A stretch of DNA of 64,000 nucleotides, from contig CBFIIW010000006.1 in the NCBI GenBank assembly GCA_965662775.1, forward strand, positions 62,001-126,000. Direction: 5' to 3'. The position numbers were made by a program, and so were the translations under genes. The DNA is from UBA7985 sp002690455 (GTDB lineage: Bacteria; Pseudomonadota; Alphaproteobacteria; UBA7985). The notes below the pieces were generated by a model. It saw nothing but the letters and a program-made list of their open reading frames with translations. It did no database searches and was not told the origin of the DNA. Shown piece by piece: positions 59,745 through 64,000 of the stretch. Within the stretch, counting starts at the first letter, position 1. Every line of letters starts with the position of its first letter.

Positions 59745-60971
59745 GTGCTGCACAATCCCGATCAGATGGTCTTAAACGACACCTGGAGCGATCTGCGCCA
59801 ATTTCGGGATATGCCGGAGGTCGACTTTGACCGGCTGTTTGCCTACCGCGAAGGTCGGCTGAGGGAGCAGATGCGCGCCCATGGGGTCGGACTGCTGATG
59901 CTGGTGAACCCGATATCACTGCGCTATGCAGCAGAATACCGGACCTATGGCCTGTTCCAGTCCCATATTCCGACGACCTACCTGTTGATGCCCGCAGACG
60001 GTCCGGCTTCGCTGTTCTCTGCCTACAGTCAGACCAGTTCGGTGCGCGACTTCCGTCCGGGGCGTCCCATACACCATTTCGATGGAGGCGACGGGCTCGC
60101 TGATTTCGCCGCCCTACTTGCGCAAGACATCCGTGACTTCCTCAGTGAGCACGGCGATACCACAAATCGGGTTGGGCTGGAGTACGTCAACCCGAGCCTG
60201 ACGCAGGCGCTCGAACGTCTGGGAATCGAAGTCGTGGATGGTGTACCGTTGAGCGAGGCTGCGCGGGTGATCAAAAGCGCCGATGAAGTTGCCTGTATCC
60301 GCTGGGCCTGTGCTGTCGCGCAGCTTGGCATCTCCAAGCTCGAAGAGGCATTGCGCCCCGGTGTAAGCGAGACCCAATTGTGGGCACTGCTCAACTACAC
60401 CAACCTAGCCAATGACGGTGACTGGCATGATGGCCGTATGCTGGCGAGTGGAGAGCGTATCAATCCCTGGCTGCAGGAAGCCAATCAACGCGTAATTGAG
60501 GATGGTGATCTGGTCGGGTTTGACACCGACATGGTTGGTCCTCTCGGCTATTTTGCTGACATCTCAAGAACCCTGCACTGCGGCCCCTCGCGACCGACCA
60601 GGGTGCAGAAAGCGCTGTACCGAGAAGCGGTGGCTGAGGTCGAGCACAATATGTCGCTTATCCGGCCGGGTGTGACGCTCAACCAATTCCGCGAGCGTGC
60701 CAAACCCATGGACGAGCGATTTCACGCGCAGGCTTATACCTGCATGCTGCACGCCGTCGGCATGTGTGATGAATATCCGCAGATCAAGCATCCTTGGCAA
60801 GAACAGCCTTACGACTGTGAATTTCAGGCTGGCATGGTTCTGTGTGTCGAGAGCTACTGCGGCGAGGTCGGCGCCCGCGATGGAGTGAAGTTGGAGCAGC
60901 AGGTGCTGGTCACAGACACGGGCATCGAGTTGCTATCCGACTACCCGTGGGACGAGCGGTTGATGGACTAA
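59745..60971 (+). CDS. DddP-like M24 family protein (candidate DMSP lyase)
   Basis: A 408-aa protein of the M24 metallopeptidase fold closest, from memory, to the DMSP lyase DddP. Matching stretches are GRMLASGERINPWLQE, GDLVGFDTDMVGPLGYFADISRT, CMLHAVGMCDEYPQI, GMVLCVESYCGE and GVKLEQQVLVTDTG. The six metal-ligand positions (D, D, D, H, E, E) are all present. DddP cleaves dimethylsulphoniopropionate to DMS and acrylate in marine Alphaproteobacteria; homologues of other function exist, so activity is unproven. It is about 40 residues shorter than typical DddP at the N-terminus. The start is uncertain: GTG 59745 has GGGGC upstream, ATG 59766 has nothing. The YciI gene follows after 54 bp. Confidence 0.8.
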   Translation: MLHNPDQMVLNDTWSDLRQFRDMPEVDFDRLFAYREGRLREQMRAHGVGLLMLVNPISLRYAAEYRTYGLFQSHIPTTYLLMPADGPASLFSAYSQTSSVRDFRPGRPIHHFDGGDGLADFAALLAQDIRDFLSEHGDTTNRVGLEYVNPSLTQALERLGIEVVDGVPLSEAARVIKSADEVACIRWACAVAQLGISKLEEALRPGVSETQLWALLNYTNLANDGDWHDGRMLASGERINPWLQEANQRVIEDGDLVGFDTDMVGPLGYFADISRTLHCGPSRPTRVQKALYREAVAEVEHNMSLIRPGVTLNQFRERAKPMDERFHAQAYTCMLHAVGMCDEYPQIKHPWQEQPYDCEFQAGMVLCVESYCGEVGARDGVKLEQQVLVTDTGIELLSDYPWDERLMD

Positions 60972-61025
60972 CACGGCCGACGCGCTACACTACCGGGGTC
61001 TCATGAGTTCAAGGAATGACCCATC

Positions 61026-61349
61026 ATGCCCCTCTGGCTGTTCACCGCCCGCGATAAGCCGGGCGTGCTCGAAATTCGCAAGGCTACGCGCCCGAGCCAC
61101 CGAGACTATATCGTCCGCAAGGACCTGCCCGCCGAGATGGTTTTCGGCGCGCCGCTGCTGGACGATAACGGGGATATGAATGGCACCTGGTTACTGCTGC
61201 TCGCCGATCACAAGGCCGATGTTGAAGCCTTCTGCGCAGGCGATCCCTACAGGGCGGCTGACCTGTTCGAAACTACCGAAATCAGACAATTAGCGCCGGG
61301 CTTTGACTGGACGCCCAAGGTCGAAAATCTCAAACACCGGGTGGACTGA
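61026..61349 (+). CDS. YciI-family protein
   Basis: A 107-aa YCII-related protein. Conserved features are the start MPLWLFTARDKPGVLEIRKATRPSHRDYI (with the family's Arg and His), the FGAPLLDDNG segment, and CAGDPYRAADLFETTEIR containing the usual D-P-Y/F motif. The function of such proteins is mostly unknown; some may be small dehalogenase- or muconolactone isomerase-like enzymes. AAGGA precedes the ATG. Its stop abuts the convergent thiolase stop directly (TGA/TCA), leaving no space for a terminator. Confidence 0.88.
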   Translation: MPLWLFTARDKPGVLEIRKATRPSHRDYIVRKDLPAEMVFGAPLLDDNGDMNGTWLLLLADHKADVEAFCAGDPYRAADLFETTEIRQLAPGFDWTPKVENLKHRVD

Positions 61350-62561
61350 TCAGGCGCGCTCCAGCGCCACTGCGATCCCCTGCCCCACGCCCACGCACAT
61401 CGTGCAGAGCGCCCGGTCCTTCCCGGTTTCCTGAAGCTCAAGGCTCGTCGTCAGCGCCATGCGTGCGCCCGAGGCGCCCAGCGGATGGCCGAGTGCAATT
61501 GCGCCGCCATTGGGATTGACGCCCTTGGCACGCTCATCGATTCCTAACTCCCGCAGCACTGCCAGCCCCTGTGCGGCGAAGGCTTCATTCAATTCGACAA
61601 TATCCAGATCCGCAACCTGCCAGCCAATCCGTGCCAGCAGCTTGCGGGTCGCAGGAACCGGGCCAATACCCATGATCCGCGGCGCAACACCAGCCGTCGC
61701 CGCGCCGACCACGCGAGCTAGCGGCTTCAGACCAAATTCTGTGATGAAGGCACCAGAGACCACCAGCAGCGCTGCGGCCCCATCGTTTACGCCGGACGCA
61801 TTGCCAGCCGTGACGCTGCCACCTTCACGGAAAGGCGTGGGCAGTTTGACCAGCTTATCCAGCGAGGTTTCACGTGGATGCTCATCATGCTCGATCACCA
61901 GATCATCGCCGCGTCGCTGGGGCAGCACAACCGGTGTAATCTCTCGGGCCAACCGACCGCGGGACTGGGCCGCCCCCGCTCGCTGCTGAGAGCGCAAAGC
62001 CATGGCGTCCTGATCCTCGCGCGTGATGCCATAGTCCGCGGCGACGTTCTCCCCGGTTTCTGGCATGGAATCCGTACCGTAGAGGAGGTTCATCTTCGGA
62101 TTGACAAAGCGCCAGCCGATGGTTGTGTCATATATTTCGGCCTGGCTCCGGCTGAAAGGTGTGGTTGCCTTAGGCATGACGAAGGGCGCGCGCGACATGC
62201 CCTCAACCCCGCCAACGACGAAGAAGTCGCCTTCGCCCGCGCGGATGCTGCGCGCGGCGTAGGCCAAGGCCTCTAGCCCCGAACCGCACAAGCGGTTGAC
62301 CGTTACCCCCGGCACCTCCACCGGCAAGCCCGCCAACAAGCTCGCCATACGCGCCACGTTGCGATTGTCTTCACCGGCCTGATTGGCATTTCCAAGCACC
62401 ACGTCTTCAACGGTAGCCCATGGCAGATCAGGGTGACGCTCAAATAGAGCACGGATCGGGTGGGCCGCCAGATCGTCTGTCCGCATGGCACTCAAGGCCC
62501 CGGCAAAGCGGCCAAAGGGTGTCCGGGTGCCGTCGACAATGAAGGCATCGGTGGAGTTCAT
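61350..62561 (-). CDS. Acetyl-CoA acetyltransferase / 3-oxoadipyl-CoA thiolase-type thiolase
   Basis: A 403-aa thiolase. The acyl-accepting Cys is in VNRLCGSGLEAL (about residue 91), the catalytic His in NGGAIALGHPLGASGAR (about 358) and the second Cys in ALCTMCVGVGQG (about 388). Segments GNANQAGEDNRNVARMASLLAGLPVEVPG and EHPRETSLDKLVKL suit the 3-oxoadipyl-CoA thiolase (PcaF/PaaJ) group, but acetoacetyl-CoA thiolases look much alike. It cleaves or forms 3-oxoacyl-CoA. AGGAG precedes the ATG. It sits 24 bp after the CobS-type gene on the same strand. Confidence 0.9.
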   Translation of the reverse strand: MNSTDAFIVDGTRTPFGRFAGALSAMRTDDLAAHPIRALFERHPDLPWATVEDVVLGNANQAGEDNRNVARMASLLAGLPVEVPGVTVNRLCGSGLEALAYAARSIRAGEGDFFVVGGVEGMSRAPFVMPKATTPFSRSQAEIYDTTIGWRFVNPKMNLLYGTDSMPETGENVAADYGITREDQDAMALRSQQRAGAAQSRGRLAREITPVVLPQRRGDDLVIEHDEHPRETSLDKLVKLPTPFREGGSVTAGNASGVNDGAAALLVVSGAFITEFGLKPLARVVGAATAGVAPRIMGIGPVPATRKLLARIGWQVADLDIVELNEAFAAQGLAVLRELGIDERAKGVNPNGGAIALGHPLGASGARMALTTSLELQETGKDRALCTMCVGVGQGIAVALERA

Positions 62562-62585
62562 GGTACGGGCTCCTGTAGGTTTGGT

Positions 62586-63482
62586 TCAGTCCGTGAGCAG
62601 GCCCAGCGCCTGCAGCATCTCTTCAGCCAGTGCTCGCTCGTCGCGGTGTAGGCGGTTGAGGAAGGTATAGCCAACCGAGGGTACCAGCCCGTCAAAGATC
62701 GCTGCCCCCTGCGCCCAATGCAGCAGGCCGCGCGGCGACATCAGGATGGACAGATCGCCGGCACGGAAGCTGTCTCGGGTCATGGCGGCGAAGCGGACCA
62801 TCAGGGCGGCATCTTCGGCGCTTAAGCCTTCTGTTTTATCGAGAACAAGCTGTATTTCGCTGGCCTCGTCCATGAAATCAAGCCGACAAACAGAGGTCCA
62901 ACGGTCGAGCTGTGCCTGATTCAGCACTTGCGTACCGGCGTAGAGCCCCGTCTCATCTCCAAGCCCCAGGGTGTTGCACGTAGCGAACAGCCGGAATTGC
63001 GGGTGGGGTTCGATCACCCGGTTCTGGTCCGACAGCGTCAGCCGTCCGTCAGCCTCAAGCAAGCGCTGAATCACGAACAGCACGTCGGGTCGCCCGGCAT
63101 CATATTCATCGAGAAGCAGCGCCATCGGCTGCTGCATAGCCCAGGGCAGGATGCCTTCCTGAAAGGCCGTTACCTGCTGCCCGTCCTGAACAACGATCGC
63201 ATCTTTTCCGATCAGATCCAGCCGCGATACGTGGCTGTCGAGGTTGACGCGCATGAGCGGCCAGCCTAACCGGGCTGCGACCTGTTCGACATGGCTGGAC
63301 TTACCCGAACCGTGCAGGCCTTGGATCAGCACCCGGTGATTGAAACGAAACCCAGCGAGAATGGCACGGGTGGTTTCCGGCTCGAAGCGGAAGGCCAGAT
63401 CGAGCGCCGGTATATGCGGGCTGTCGACCTTGAGCGGCTGGGGCATCCAGTCCAGGTCGAGACCAAAATCAGTGCTGCTCAT
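62586..63482 (-). CDS. cobS: CobS-type AAA+ ATPase
   Basis: A 298-aa AAA+ protein that matches aerobic cobaltochelatase CobS along its length. Walker A is GLHGSGKSSHVEQVAARLGW (about residues 55-75), with NLDSHVSRLDLIGKDAIV, Walker B LLLDEYDAGRPDVLFVIQR, sensor-1 RLFATCNTLGLGDETGLY and TQVLNQAQLDRW. CobS works with CobT and CobN to insert cobalt into hydrogenobyrinate diamide, but CobT and CobN are not in view and the neighbour is a Rieske protein, so a different MoxR-like role is possible. Start ATG 63482 overlaps the Rieske stop by 4 bp (ATGA). Confidence 0.85.
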   Translation of the reverse strand: MSSTDFGLDLDWMPQPLKVDSPHIPALDLAFRFEPETTRAILAGFRFNHRVLIQGLHGSGKSSHVEQVAARLGWPLMRVNLDSHVSRLDLIGKDAIVVQDGQQVTAFQEGILPWAMQQPMALLLDEYDAGRPDVLFVIQRLLEADGRLTLSDQNRVIEPHPQFRLFATCNTLGLGDETGLYAGTQVLNQAQLDRWTSVCRLDFMDEASEIQLVLDKTEGLSAEDAALMVRFAAMTRDSFRAGDLSILMSPRGLLHWAQGAAIFDGLVPSVGYTFLNRLHRDERALAEEMLQALGLLTD

Positions 63483-63862
63483 GCCTGTGCAATCCTCAAG
63501 CAACCATCAACAACTTCCACCGGTACGGGGTCGAGCCAGCAGTTCTCCGCCGCGCCACTCACCCCATAGCCGTCCTCGATTCGAAACTCGGCAAAATGCG
63601 CCGAACACCGGATCCGGCTACCTGCAGGGTTGAGAAATTCGCCGTCCCGGACGTTCAGCATCGACGAATAGTGCGGGCATAGGTTGAGATAAGCATCGTA
63701 TTCACCGTCCTTGTTGACCACGAACATTGAAAACTTCGCCTTGCCGCCACCAAAGGTAAACTCTTGGGCGGTGCCGGGTTCGATTTCGACCGCTGGGCCA
63801 AGAACGGTTCCCGGTTGTGGCGCGCGTGGCCGCCGCCGCCAGGCTTTCGGATCGCCCGCCAT
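63479..63862 (-). CDS. Rieske [2Fe-2S] protein
   Basis: A 127-aa single-domain Rieske protein. The cluster ligands are C-P-H in YLNLCPHYSSML and C-S-A-H in RIRCSAHFAEFRIEDGYGVSG, with 21 residues between, a little longer than in most ferredoxin-type members. VPVEVVDGCLRIAQ closes the fold. No signal peptide or membrane anchor is seen, so it is probably a soluble electron carrier or oxygenase-linked ferredoxin. It is translationally coupled to the CobS-type gene. Partner unknown; the next upstream gene is cut by the window edge. Confidence 0.88.
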   Translation of the reverse strand: MAGDPKAWRRRPRAPQPGTVLGPAVEIEPGTAQEFTFGGGKAKFSMFVVNKDGEYDAYLNLCPHYSSMLNVRDGEFLNPAGSRIRCSAHFAEFRIEDGYGVSGAAENCWLDPVPVEVVDGCLRIAQA

Positions 63863-63882
63863 TGCCCAGCCCCGCCCTGCTC

Positions 63883-64000
63883 TCAGCCCGCTTTGGTTAG
63901 CACGAAGTCGAAGGCAACCTGAACGTGCTCAGCGGGCAAGTTCCGTGAAGAGGCTGACGCAGGATCGGCCGATGCAAACTGCACAATCAGTGAATCTCGT
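63883..64000 (-). CDS. 3' end of an unidentified gene, cut by the window edge
   Basis: On the minus strand a frame stays open for 39 codons from the edge to TGA at 63883-63885, with a coding-like end (AEHVQVAFDFVLTKAG). It ends 21 bp before the Rieske start, so it is probably in the same operon. Too little sequence to name it. Confidence 0.55.
   Translation of the reverse strand, partial: RDSLIVQFASADPASASSRNLPAEHVQVAFDFVLTKAG

Overview
The window is a stretch of alphaproteobacterial-type chromosome. G+C is high (roughly 60% by eye), operons are tightly packed with 4-8 bp start/stop overlaps, and there are TRAP transport, a pbpC/alpha-2-macroglobulin pair, a CobS-type ATPase and a DddP-like M24 protein. 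The last suggests a marine or roseobacter-like way of life, but the lineage cannot be fixed from sequence alone. I see no rRNA, CRISPR array, transposase, integrase or insertion sequence. One tRNA gene (Cys, GCA) is present.

Region 1 (1-14.2 kb) is an aromatic catabolism locus. A minus-strand operon runs hpaF-hpaE-hpaD-hpaG-hpaH-marR-hpaB-like-FAD oxidoreductase-SDR. It encodes the homoprotocatechuate (3,4-dihydroxyphenylacetate) meta-cleavage route down to 2-hydroxyhept-2-ene-1,7-dioate hydration. The final aldolase (HpaI) and an operon-linked flavin reductase (HpaC) are missing from it. Divergent to it, behind a perfect 14-bp palindrome, lies a Tat-exported flavin amine oxidase whose domains are in circularly permuted order. 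Next come an HpaR-like MarR regulator and a divergent TRAP transporter operon (dctQ-dctM-dctP), which could import the aromatic acid.

Region 2 (14.2-20.6 kb) holds a Sel1 protein and a diheme cytochrome c peroxidase whose start codons overlap back to back, then dnaE and a VIT-family metal transporter.

Region 3 (20.6-34.2 kb) is the least understood part. Two tandem paralogous, apparently cysteine-free, acidic exported proteins (1182 and 1085 aa) carry cadherin-like and D/N-rich beta-type sequence. They share a leader design: the same Shine-Dalgarno/start arrangement, a common CTAGCACTA element about 200 bp upstream, and their own terminators. They look like abundant surface-layer or adhesin proteins. 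Nearby are an SDR, two exported proteins of unknown function, and a DUF6932-like protein next to a small helical protein.

Region 4 (34.2-51.6 kb) is mostly housekeeping: a DapC-like aminotransferase, an M24 aminopeptidase P, an acyl-CoA ligase, alpha-2-macroglobulin plus PBP1c (cell-envelope defence and peptidoglycan), a GNAT acetyltransferase, a divergent hydroxymethylbilane synthase, an FAH-family hydrolase, a PA0069-type radical SAM protein and a flavin reductase-like protein.

Region 5 (51.6-64 kb) holds a TetR regulator, a strongly AT-rich non-coding island, a long Sel1 protein, a periplasmic VWA/coiled-coil protein, tRNA-Cys, phosphotransacetylase, a pirin, a DddP-like M24 protein, a YciI protein, a thiolase, and a Rieske protein overlapping a CobS-type AAA+ ATPase. 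The 3' end of one more minus-strand gene runs off the right edge.
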